From NCBI RefSeq assembly GCF_021155765.1, contig NC_060105.1:682001-746000 (forward strand): 64,000 bases of DNA, written 5' to 3'. The notes under the pieces were generated by a model. It was not told where the DNA came from and did no database searches. It saw nothing but the letters and a program-made list of their open reading frames with translations. The number at the start of each line of letters is the position of its first letter. The first letter of the stretch is position 1. The stretch is from Diprion similis. Taxonomy: Eukaryota; Arthropoda; Insecta; Hymenoptera; Diprionidae. Made by a program: the position numbers and the translations under genes. Shown here piece after piece: positions 49,634 to 61,430 of this stretch.

Positions 49634-52600
49634 ACGAAGCAGAGGAGATATCGCGAGACGTACCTACGTACCTACTACACCTACTACACCCACTTCAGCG
49701 AGGCAATTTCACATAAATTATTACTCCCGCGCCGCGGGCCGGGAATCTTCCATCGCCCGCCTCCAACCACCCTGCAACACTGAACTTGATCTTCTTTTTC
49801 ATTCCGCCGTTCCTCGCGCTTTTAATTTGCATAACATTTTGCCACTGCCAACCATGTTACCGTGCTCCTCTTGTCTCCAAATGCAGTTCACTCACGACAA
49901 TTTCTTGTATCGTTTCCATCGTTTCACTTTCATAACCCAAACCTTTGATCAAGCACTGTATATTGTAACACTGTTAGAAACTTTTCTTCATGAAACTTCC
50001 TACGCTGGATCGGAAGTTTTATTCGAACACGGAACGGCGAATTCACCATACGTTCAGTGTGCATTCAATTTACAAATCTTTGTCGTGAATTTAAACCAAA
50101 TATATATAGCAATCTACGTCGATACACTGAATTTCTGAATTTACAATCTGATTTCGTAATTTGACAATTCTTTTGTACAGTAAATCGTGTAGTAAATTCA
50201 CAATCATTTTTAACAGTGAATATCTTGTATATATATCTTACCTGCAGCGATACTCACGCAGTATCTTCGCCGGCAAGGCGGGCGTTATATGCCAGTTACA
50301 AAAAATAATAAAAATTCAGTTCACTGTCAGTCCCGGTCTTTTTTTACGGGACAAAACGTATCCTCGGGCTAAAGCGACGAAAAGCTTATTGCTGGTCGAA
50401 CGAATGTGTGAGAAAATGAGAAGGGTAAACAAAATGGATAAATATAATAATCGAAAAAACAAAAGAGAAAAACAACATACAAAGAAAATCAGACAATCAG
50501 GGGATATGTAAGAAGGTTCTAAAAATCGAGGTGATATTTACGGCCGGTGTGCGGAAAAGGGCATTCCGTATCACATTTCCCAATTACCGTGGCGGGCGAG
50601 AAACCTTTTGCGCCCGGGTGCGTTTATACTCCTCCTCCCAACCGTCGTCGAGGCTATCTTCCATCTTTATATACACAACCCTGAAAGACCGTAAAACTTT
50701 CATGGATCGTGTACGGAATGAAATCGGGAATAAGAATGCCCTCTTTCCAGTTATCGCCTGTGGCTGTATGCCGGGTGCGAATCGGATGAATCGGTTGATC
50801 GGTGTAAGCGAACCGGAGGAATATGCTTCGCGATTGATTTCTTTCCCTTTTTTTATTTTCTCCTCCTCCTTTTTTTTTCTTTCTTTTCATATCCCACAGC
50901 TGAAAGAATTTCGAAAGAAAAAAACGACGCAATTAAGTATTTCCAGATATTATACGATGGTATGGTAATTCTTGTCAAGATGACGAAAGCGGACGTACTC
51001 GTATATTATAATGCCACGTTTATACAATATCTCCGAGTGTAACGTCAGCTGTCGCTCGGCACGTAGGCGAGATTCTTGCGATACCATCGCATCGCCAACT
51101 TTAGGTGAAAATCTCTGCACCCTTGAAGTTCTCCAATCTCGGTCGTCGTCGGGCGTTTGTCAGATTATAACAATTCCAATTCACAAACGTATAAATAAAT
51201 TTCACATACCTTTCCGTAAGATTTATGACTTATCGTGCGAATTGCTGAAATATCTTTTCATCCCGTTTGATTCTCATGATAATCGGCGTCGCCAAGGATC
51301 GGTTTCGCTTGACCGATACACGTGTACGAAACCACGTGCACTGGAAAGGGTGGGAAGCGCTGTGTTTGTACGCGGATTCTTTTATCGGTAGATAAACAGC
51401 GAAGGGCTGTCCGGGCCCCGGAGGTTAAACCTGCGAGGTTCTGGGATGGAAGGCAGGGCGTAGACTGGCGGTGAGTATTTTTTCTCCCTCGCCGTCCTTT
51501 TTGCCTCATCTTTTTTCTCTACTCGCCGCGAAATTGAACGTCTCCGAGGGACGGGGACCCCGCAACCCTTTAGGAGGCCCGAGGGGACCCTCTTTCCTCT
51601 CCTCTCCGCTCCTTCGGCGCGACCGAAACCCAATCACGGTCGCTTTGAAGGAATTCGAAAAGACGCGAGAACCTGCAAACATACGTTTTCACGCCAGGTG
51701 CCGCCCCACCCTGATGTTATCGACTTTCGACTATGCAATGAGATCAGACCTGAATGAGGTGGCGAAGAGAAATCGAGGGAGGAAGAAGCTCGTGGGTGGA
51801 GATAGTTTCGTTCGTTTTATCACATTTTTTTCTCACCCTCGTGACTCGATAACAAGAATCAAGAATTGCGAAAGGGTACTCACACACCTGGAAAACCTAG
51901 AACTGTCAGGGGATTTTTAATTTGGTCATGCAAAAAACTCAAAATATTAGTTTTCTATCATGGAAATTAGAAATGATTTTTTTGAGGTAATAAATTTACT
52001 TTTATATACTTCGAGAAAAGAAATTTTCTTAAAATGACTTTTTTTACTAGAACTGTGCAAATGTTAAAGAAAACTAGGTTTTCGGTCCTGCAATTATCGA
52101 AACTGGGTTTAGACACCTGCATAATATACTATATCTATATGTATATATACATACATGCGCCGACCATTTGTCAAATCATACCTCACACTTGTCTAAATAA
52201 TGAAAGGGATTAACGAAGCTAATACTTTGCGAATTAATTTCGAACGATTTTAATTAACTTTTCGTTATAGGCGTATATACTCTAAATACATATATACATG
52301 TATACATATCTTATATACCCACCCGATTTCGGCAAGTAATTTCACCAGGGCTGCTTAAGACAGATAATTGCGTTCGTAATCGTCCCGCTGTCTGTCCGCT
52401 TGCTTGCTGGCTGCCGACGTCGAGGACGTTTCTTCTTCGAACATTAAACTAAGATATTATGAGAGAGATTTTAATTAAACTTATTGTACTTGTAACGTCG
52501 TACAGTACATACGCAGGAGTTGAGCTCAGGTTTAATAATTTAATAACGAATTTGACCATCCTCTACTTATTCTATACGTAGAGCACATACTTTTTATCCA

Positions 52601-53849
52601 CGTGCAGTGAGCGTAGATCCAACGCTGTTCATTCCACGTCAGAGCTTATCTAATTGCCTCATTACCTCTTACCTCACCTTAACTTTTTTTCTTTCGATTC
52701 ATTTATCGTATACCGTTTCTTCGAGAAACTATAGCTACACGGGTTCTGGGTCTTTCTATAATTGCAAATAACATGAGAGTAGGATGAGGTGGAATGTTTT
52801 CGCGACGAGCTCTCAATTAGCGCAACAACGTACCGTTTCTCAGATAAATTGCATCTCATGCAATATCGCGGCTTGTGAATCCGTTTGAATTGCAACCTGC
52901 AGCAAAACTTCATATACCTTCAAACTCCGCCGCTCGTCCATAGTTTAATTCACGTAATTACTCTCCATATAGACGCGGCAGCTTCGTCGAACAGTGACGA
53001 AGGGCTTAGAACTTCATCCATCCAAAGGCACGTGTAATACAAGATATTGAAAATTAACTCGGAGCGACTTCCGTCTAATGCCGCCCTTCTGCTCCTTTGG
53101 ACCAACCCTTCTTTTCCTCGTTTCGCACACCTATAACTGCAGAGTATCGGTTATGACTTCGTACATCATACCTGTAGTGTAGTTGGACTGAATAGGGGTT
53201 GTTTAACAGAGGAAACGAGACGCCTACGAATCGCAGTAACCTTATTAGGGCGCAAGGACGAATGAAGGGAGTTGGGGGGGTGAAAGCCCCGACGTGGTCG
53301 TAAGTCGCTCTTGCTTGGTACAATGAAGAAGAGGCGAGGGGGCGAGAGGGTCGCACAATGCCACCGAAAGCCCCTGGAACAAACGCAAGGCACTCGGGCC
53401 ACGAGGGAGCTTATCGTTTGAGAAGGTTGAAAATATTAATGCTGCTTATTATATTTTCGAAGCGAAGGTACACTTGCGGCAGCCGAGTCGAGATCACCCC
53501 GCTCGCTCGGTTACTTCTCTTCTTCTTTCCGCTTGAAAACGAAAGTGCTGCACATCCTCGAGGGGGCGGGGGGGCACAAAGCGGTTGTCATTAAACTTCC
53601 TAAGAGCGACGCGCGAGATACTCGAGGAGTAGCTGAGCTGACTATTATTTATTTATTTTTCTTCCTAGGTATTTTTTTTTCTTCAGTCTCAGTGTATTTT
53701 TCCGCTTTCTTGTAACCCGTCGTTGCTCCTGCCGTTGCGTAATTGCGCAGGTATAATCGTCGATTCTTCATTTATCTTGCGGTGTCAAGTTTGAGATCGT
53801 GATTGTAGAGTGTAGGGTGCACGTTCCAGGTATTATACAGGCATATGCG

Positions 53850-53874
53850 CGTGTGTGTGTGTGTGTGTGTGTGA
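53850..53874. repeat. GT microsatellite
   Basis: (GT)n of about 12 units, seen directly. Confidence 0.92.
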
Positions 53875-56800
53875 GTTGCAAGGTATCCGAAGTTTGCAGA
53901 GATTTTTTTATAAGGTATCCCTTCTAATTACTCAATCTTGGAGGATGAAAGCTGGTAATTAACAACCTTCGGTAAAGTATTGTTTTAAGTATACCGGAGA
54001 GAGAGGGTGGAGAGAAGAGCTTTGTGTGTTGTTGTTGTTGTTGTTGTTTTTTTCTTTTTGTTTTTGCGCTCGCCTTTTCATCCACAAGCAATAGGGTCGT
54101 ACCAAAACCAATTATTAGTCCGTTCAGGTTTCGGTTCGTTACGGGAAATGGCAGGGGGGGATACCTAGGTTTGATATTTCATTGGTATAGTAAACTGTAT
54201 TGCGCAGTGAGTAATTTTTTGTCGCAAGATTTGTATCGATTCACTTGACTACTATATATTATATCTTATCGTGTCGTACCAGTTGTAATATTTACATCCT
54301 TTTTCCAACTTGACATTTTATTTACTCGACACGAAAGTTAAATATTGTATATTTTCCTATTCACACCGATGATAAGCTTTCTTTAGGAGAGACGCTTATG
54401 GGTACCACTCTCATCTCGATCTCTAGTGCATCGGTCAATCATCGGCCGTCAGATCGCTTTGGAAATATTTTATTCGATAGACGGTCCTCGCTCGGTCTTC
54501 CGACGCCGCGCGGCGTCGGTAAATTGAAAGCTGTCTCGAGATTCGAGGTTTGGCATCGCCGCGAGCTGCGGGGGAAATTGCTCAAGGACGACCCTTAAGG
54601 CTCGGTTGGCACACAGCCGAGGGTCCTCAACCTCAACCTCATCCTCATCCTCATCCTCTTCCTTTTCCACGAGATCGAGGTCTTCTTCTGCGGGGCTTTG
54701 ACTCACCGTACCGCGAAGAGCTCACTCGCTCGGTAAAGCAAAGTGTCTGCCGGTAAGTAGATCGGAGAACAACGCGCGTCTCGAATAAGCACCCCGTGCA
54801 CTAAGGTGCCCCTGCCGCAGCTCTTACACCCAACAAGCGGTGATGCCCCGGAGTACTTGGCTCGGTTACACCTGCTCCGCAACTTGATACTTCACCCTCT
54901 ATGTAACATGTAACCTACGAGTTCTACGAGTATGTCTATGGGTATGGGGATCTGCATACATACATACATATATACAAATGTATGGCTGTCTCGATAGCGC
55001 AGCGCTTGTACCGTGTAGTCTATATTATAAATCCTGGAACACCGTCAAGGAGAGAAGGGACAGACGGAGAGTTCTCGTCTACCCTTCGCTCTGCTCCTTA
55101 CCTGCTCCAATTGCCAACGATTTCTGCACGAACTGGTCATGTTTCAGCCTACTTAGGGACGGGTAGAGCTCAGGTTGGTATAGCTGTATGTATACGCTCA
55201 CTGCGGGTGTGTTCGCATGTGGAAATTCAATCAGAACTAAATCACATTAGGTCGGTGCACACGTCTTCGAACCGCCGGGTGTGGGCTGGCAGCTTCGACG
55301 CCCCTGCAGCCTCCATATCCTTTTCCTGTAACCCTACTTCTATGCCTCTTTGGAATACTCTCTACTCTCTCTCTTTTTTTCTCTCTCTCTTCTCGGCTGA
55401 TCAACGGGAAAATTTATCGGAACAACTTGACGACAGTCGGTGCATTTCGCCTCGAATTGCTAGGCGGGGGGGTTGAGGAGCGGAAATTAGAGAGAAGAAA
55501 CAAAATTCTGTATCAATTCGAGGGTGAAAATCAGCCGATCGATCAGAGTTAGTCAATTTTTCTATTTTGCATCAAATTTTGTTCCGGTTACTGTTGGGAA
55601 AGTGTGAATAAAATCTGAGAAAATGTGAACAGAAATAAAACGATTTAGACGTACGTACTTAATGTCGGATATTGTATCTTTGTTTTTCATTTTTCCCTGC
55701 GTTTTTCGTGGCGAAAGGTGAGGGCGAAACGTGATGCTAAATTACGTAACAGTGCTGTTTGTCCTTTTTGCACATTATTCAGTGCAATATATCTAGATGT
55801 TCGTATTTACAGTAATCTTTCATCGCCTAAATACACCCCTAAACACTTGCACGTTCAATTTGTCTCTTGACAATGAAATTAATCGAGCCTCAAACAGCGC
55901 CTCGTATTTTGGCTTCAGTACGGTGTTTAAGACATTGAAAATTTCTATAACAGTTAACTTGGTTGATTGAATACAACTTTCTTGTACATATAATTTTGAT
56001 ACTATTTAGTACTTTACATAAACCGTATAATATACTATACATACATAGAATCTATAATAAATAAACTTGATGAGAGAAACGCCACAACATTCGCTTTGAA
56101 TGTTGAGTGAAAATTTAATCGTTTGATAGTAATATTGTATGAGATTTTTTATGGAGAGGGCATTAATTCGCACGGTTATCAAGAGGGTCGTAAACGATGA
56201 CACGACCTATAACGAGATCAGTAATTCAAATGTAATTAACGACGTGCTTATACAGTCGACTCTCTTTCTACTAGGCACGTAACACGTTATTGATATGTTT
56301 CTTATATTTTTTCCGATTAGTTATTAGATTTTCATCCCCCTCTTCGAGTTGTAGGCAGGGATCGGAGTAGAGCTTCTCGATGCTTTGACAAATTTCCAAA
56401 CTCCCCTCGATTCAGAAACTATACATGTTTCTAACTTTTTCTCCCTGCTCATAACCTTATACTAACGAGTATGCCAAGCCGCGTGCGTGAGCTGCTTATA
56501 ACTAGACTTTTGTAAGGAAACTCGACTGCGAAGCTTTTTTCCTTCCAACATTTTTTATGTTTTTGACGGTTTTTTTTCTCTCTGGAACGACGTAAAGTAA
56601 ATTAAGATACTCGGTGCTGAAAACTTGGTTTTCTTTTTCCTTTCTTTTTCTCGTCGGCAAAACTCGGAGGTTTAACTCCATCGACGACGACGACGATATA
56701 CCCGCCATTCGCTTTTGTGTGCCGAGAGGATCCTCTTATTCCCGCTATCCTTTCTCCAAAGGCGTTTGTAAGCTGGCACGACGAGCCGGTAAACTTGAAA

Positions 56801-58523
56801 GCCTACCGATCATCTACACCCTCCGAAGTTCAAAGCACATCAACACCTCTCATAGGTGTATGAATAACTGTATACCTATCGCGTGAAAAGTATTGAGTAG
56901 GCTTATGCGAACTTGAATTCGTTATCGAATATTCGAACATTATTCAACTAATATTCGTTTTATTTTTTCAACCATCGAGCTTAATTTATTTCACAACAGT
57001 TTTTTATACACCTTACGAAGCAAACGTGCCTTTTGTGTCACGAGTTTTATCCCAAGTCGATTTTTCTGATTACCCGTTCAAATTGGCTTTTACGAAAATA
57101 TTTATAATACCGTGACGCGGATCAGGATTTTCCCCATTTGTCAAAGTTGGCTCGGGTTATGGTCCCCCTAAACTGTCAAAGCTGCGTGGTTTACCCTGTT
57201 CCTACACCTGGATTGATACTGACGGTCGTTTGGCATCAGGCAGGATTTGCAGGAGACATTAAGCTGCGTCATGTGTTCGAGCCTCCCAGTCAGAATCGAC
57301 GCCTCCCAAGCTATTCCCGTTATTCACCCGTTATTCACCCTCCAGCGTCAGCTGCTCTCTACATGCAGGCGTCCCGACGCCACGAGTCACGATCGAATAT
57401 CACCGCATCCATATCTCCATACCGAGTATATGTGCGGCGGGAATTTAATGTAATAGACCCGATTCACAACCCTTCGATTGTCTTTCGAAATCGAGGAAAT
57501 ATTATCATCCGGTTGACTGAAAGGCAGTCACCGGGTCTCTGGTTCATATCATGGTTGGTCGATCTTTCGTGACTCTTCACTCATTGTCAGCTCTTTGCTT
57601 CCCTGGCTGGATCTATTTTTTTTCTTCTCATTCTTCCAATTCTTCCAGTTTGGAAACACGTTGCTGCTTTTTTCTTCCGTAAGCGAACCAACGCGGAAGC
57701 TTCGACTATCCTTGTTGAATATAGTTGTGATTGCAGACAACTTTTCGAGTGTATGATCGCAGGGTGAATGAAAGTTAAGTATGTACCGCGCTATCGCTGA
57801 TCGAATAATAAGTTTTTTAATATCATAATGTAGGTCCTTGACGAAAGTTGTCCAGCAACGTCACGGGGTTTCTCAATCTTTTTACTACGCTTCTTCTCGC
57901 TTGGTATATAACTTGGCTTATCAACTGAATAAATCAACGTCGTATTTTCTGGTAGATTGAAATCGATGGCGCGGATATAAAGGGTCTTAAAATTGAGACC
58001 AGACTACTAACTTACCGTCGATTAACATATAATGATAAAATTGATAATTTGAAACCATATCACAAATTATGATAATAAACAAAAATAAAATAAAACTTCA
58101 CGTGAGTACCTTCTTCATAAAGAACAACGAAGAAGCGTTATGATCGTCAGGTGGCGCGTGGATGGGGTAAATTTGATTTCGTTTGGCGGAGATTCAGCAC
58201 AGAGAGAATTGGATAGGTGCATGGGTAAATTTTGCCTGTCATCACAGAGAGTTGGCGCCGGTTGTGCCGACGTAGGATACCTAGATACGGAACTCGGTCC
58301 TCTTGAAGCTGTGGGAGGCGAGGAGTCCCAAGTCCCAAGGCATACAGTCACACGCCCCGTGTATACAAGGAATACAGATATAGGGACAGGATGGCATTGA
58401 TCGTCTGGTCTTCTATATAATATAGAAACCGTGTGCGGCGGTGCCGCGTCCAACCAACACCGTGTCTCCGAAGAGTGGAACCCAGGTGTTGTCGGGAAAA
58501 TGACGCTTCGTTTGTGTCCAGTA

Positions 58524-59236
58524 GGTTGGTCCTTAAAAAGGTCATTTTTTAACTTTGACTGGCTGCGCCACCCAAGTCGGCTTCAGATGTTTTAAAAATA
58601 ATTCCCTCATTTTTTCAGATTTTTATCTCAATTCTAACCAGTGCCCCAAAGAGGATCGATTAAATTCAACCCTTTCAGGGTCACATCGAATCTACTGGAC
58701 GGATTTAGATGGAATTTGGTTTATGGGAGTTTCTTGGGTCGCTGATTACGAACCTGAACTCAAAATATTAAAAATTAAAATGGTGGATCACATATGGCGA
58801 AGCGAAATCTAAAAAATTATTTGATTTCGATAAAACTTGGTACTCGGGAGTACCTTTTTCCAGATCGCTGATCACAAATCTGAAGTCAAAATTACAAAAT
58901 TACAAAATTACAAAAGGTGGATCCAATACGGCAATATTAAGTGACTTTTGGGGTTTTGATCCACCATATTGAATCCGCCACTTTGTATTTCAAATTTTGA
59001 GTTGAGATTCCTAATCAGTGACCCAACAACCCACTATACTGAATTTCATCTAAATTCGTTCGGTAGATTAGATGTACCCTTGCAAGGGTTGAATAGGAAA
59101 ATCCACCGTCTTGGGGGTACGGATTGGAGTTGAGATAAAAATCTAAAAAAATTTGGGAATTGTTTTTGAATTACCTAGACTTGAATTGCGGGGCAAGCCG
59201 GTCGGAATCTAAAAATTGCCTTTTTAAGGACCACCC
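58524..59236. mobile_element. Foldback element J, near-complete palindrome (about 713 bp)
   Basis: Ends are GGTTGGTCCTTAAAAAGG and the complement of GGGTGGTCCTTAAAAAGG, each flanked by TA (58522-58523 and 59237-59238), as for Tc1/mariner-type insertion. Each arm is about 340 bases: TTTTATCTCAATTCTAACC, TTCAACCCTT with AGGGT, GATTTAGATG and TGGGTCGCTGATTA all recur in the opposite arm in the right order with mismatches. It has no coding capacity. Part of an arm resembles the tandem repeat at 44.2-44.7 kb. Confidence 0.82.
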
Positions 59237-61061
59237 TAATGTCTATCCTGTGTTCTCCCATCCCAAAATTTCCACCTTCGAGTAGACAGGATTACTCTGA
59301 CCCACCGCTATGTCAGCCGAAGTCCTGCGAACACTTTCGGGTAACTTCGTCCCTGTCCTATTTGCCCATTATCGTGTACCCTTTTACCGCTGGTGAAACT
59401 TGCTCCAATCGGATCTGCACTCTTGGTTTCGAACTCGTTAATGAGGGACGCAGCAACCCGGGTCGAGGGTCTCGGGCCAAATGAGCAAGGGGATCTTGTT
59501 TTTGGCGATCGTCGGAGCTTCGAGAAAGGACGCGAAAATTATCGAGGGAGAACGATAACCTTCGGTGACACCTTAATCTGCGCGGTCTGTGCGGTAAACA
59601 CGAATATTGCAGAGGCTGCTTTGGCGAGGGAGGCGAAATTAGTAGATGTAATTTCATTCGATTATGACAAATTGTGTTCCGATTGGGTTTTCCAAAGTTT
59701 AAGACGCTCGACGCTTCATCGTTGTAGCCTGAACTCCGTAGCTCATCTTCCCCTTTAATCTGAGAGCTGAAATCACCTCGTAGCCTCAAGACTGCAGGGC
59801 AGAGAATTCCACGTTTCACCTCTTCCTCGTTCTCTTGACCTTTTACCACCTCACATTCTTATTCCATGGTCGAATGAACATTGCTATTGCAGTTTCTACT
59901 CGGATTTTCTAACCTTGACTACGATTTGCCATTTGGGCAGCAGAGTTCTCGCTTATTATACGTCGCTATACTTAATTGTCGGAGGAGTCGAGGTGGAGAG
60001 TAAGGAAAATGGGAATGACCTCGCAGCAAAAGAAATGCCACTCATTGCATATACAGAGAAAGACTTGGCACGCCATGGTCATTATGTTCATAATAAAATT
60101 TGCGTAACTCGGAAGCGTCAGAGTCTGCAAACATTTCTGACTCCGCAAAGAGAAGAGTTTTTTAACGAACCGGCTCTTGTAGCGCAAGTTGAAAGAAAAG
60201 CACCGCCATCCTACCCGGCGTCTTTAAATTTTTTTACTTTCTTATCGATCCAATGTATACAGTGTGTGTGTGTAGGTGTGTCATATACACAACTCTGGCC
60301 GCGGTAAGGTTGCCAGGTTCGGGAACATTTCGAATCTCCTTATGCGTAATGTAATAAATCGGACAGACTACTGCGTGATTCGATTTCAACGAATGGAATT
60401 AACGTTTTTATGTCATCAAATAAGCCCGGGACGCTCGTGACCTTTTCAATTCAAATGCTTACAACATAGACGAGGCGGAAAAATATCAAAGCTTTCAAAA
60501 GAATCGAGCGTATAAAAAGCTTAACGACGACGATGCTAAAGGGCAATGCGATGATGAGGATGCGGTATATGATTGATGAAAGAAAACATTAGGTAGCCAC
60601 AATATATTTTCTTTGTACATCGGTTTATTATCATAATGGTATTTTGACACTGGTTATTTTTAAGAAAGATAATATCTAGCCTCTTCATTTTTTTTTTAAT
60701 TTTTTTTTTTTTTTTCTCTTTATTCTAGTGCTTTTTTCTCATTTTTTTCTTTATCAGTTTTTCTTATTTCGTATCATCATTATTACATTATTCTTGGTGG
60801 GGGGTGGGATCTTGGCAAAACCGTCTTTTATTTTGAAAAATAAAGACAGTGGATAAAAACCTCGAAGCAATAACGTTTCTCTGTACAAATGTTTATTTTA
60901 GTTTTTTTTCTCTCTTTTCAATTATTTTTTTATGCAGGATTGGTCTCCGAGTGAAACTTACTTGTACTTATGTCTCACACGACGCGGGATAAAACAGTTC
61001 TATATTTCATTCGATCAATTCATCTTCTAGGTTGAATTTGCACACATATATACCCCCTCGC

Positions 61062-61062
<1 letters not shown>

Positions 61063-61099
<37 letters not shown>
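61063..61099. repeat. TTA trinucleotide repeat
   Basis: About twelve uninterrupted units, seen directly; it lies beyond the probable poly(A) signal of the LRR gene. Confidence 0.92.
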
Positions 61100-61279
61100 C
61101 ATCATAACACTCGGTTCGTACCAATTCATCAAATAAATACGACAACCGCCACTATCAACCATCATCATGCAATAGTATACGTAGTACCTTTCAAACGGAC
61201 ACAATTATAACTCGAACTCTTGTAAACACCGTCCGTGAATTCGCCTTATCCACGTCGAGGTCCAACCCTGCGCTTCTTA

Positions 61280-61285
61280 TTTATT
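61280..61285 (-). terminator. Poly(A) signal AATAAA of the LRR gene
   Basis: AATAAA on the minus strand, about 145 bases past the LRR gene stop codon. Spacing fits a short 3' UTR; not confirmed by a transcript. Confidence 0.5.
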
Positions 61286-61430
61286 ATTTATACCTCCTCA
61301 TCGTCCCCCATTCTCGACACTGCATTATTGTCGATTGACACACCGTCCGTTCGGCGTTGAAATAATAACCGATCACGACCTCCTCGAACATCGTCGTCGT
61401 CGTCGGTCCTCGTCCATCCCGCGACGAGAA

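Larger units (their letters stand above)
48121..58523. other. Middle of the giant timeout intron
   Basis: No gene recognised. Simple repeats: TC (48246-48280), CAG (48572-48589), TCTTCC (49598-49633), GT (53850-53874) and TGT (about 54029-54050). Long frames at 49.4-50.1 kb are driven by the TCTTCC repeat. A minus-strand acidic frame at 54470-54706 is driven by a CCTCAT-type repeat. Confidence 0.5.
59237..61430. other. Intron DNA and 3' flank of the nested LRR gene
   Basis: Frames at 59.2-60.3 kb on both strands have no recognisable motifs. A T-rich tract lies at about 60688-60770 and a TTA repeat at 61063-61099. The right end is the probable 3' UTR of the minus-strand LRR gene. Confidence 0.5.

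Noticed and set aside
49431..50138. 235-codon plus-strand open frame
   Set aside because: Held open by the TCTTCC repeat; the rest lacks any family resemblance and lies inside the timeout intron.
54470..54706. Minus-strand acidic frame of 78 codons
   Set aside because: The acidic part comes from a CCTCAT-type repeat. The remainder resembles nothing known and no splice sites tie it to a gene.
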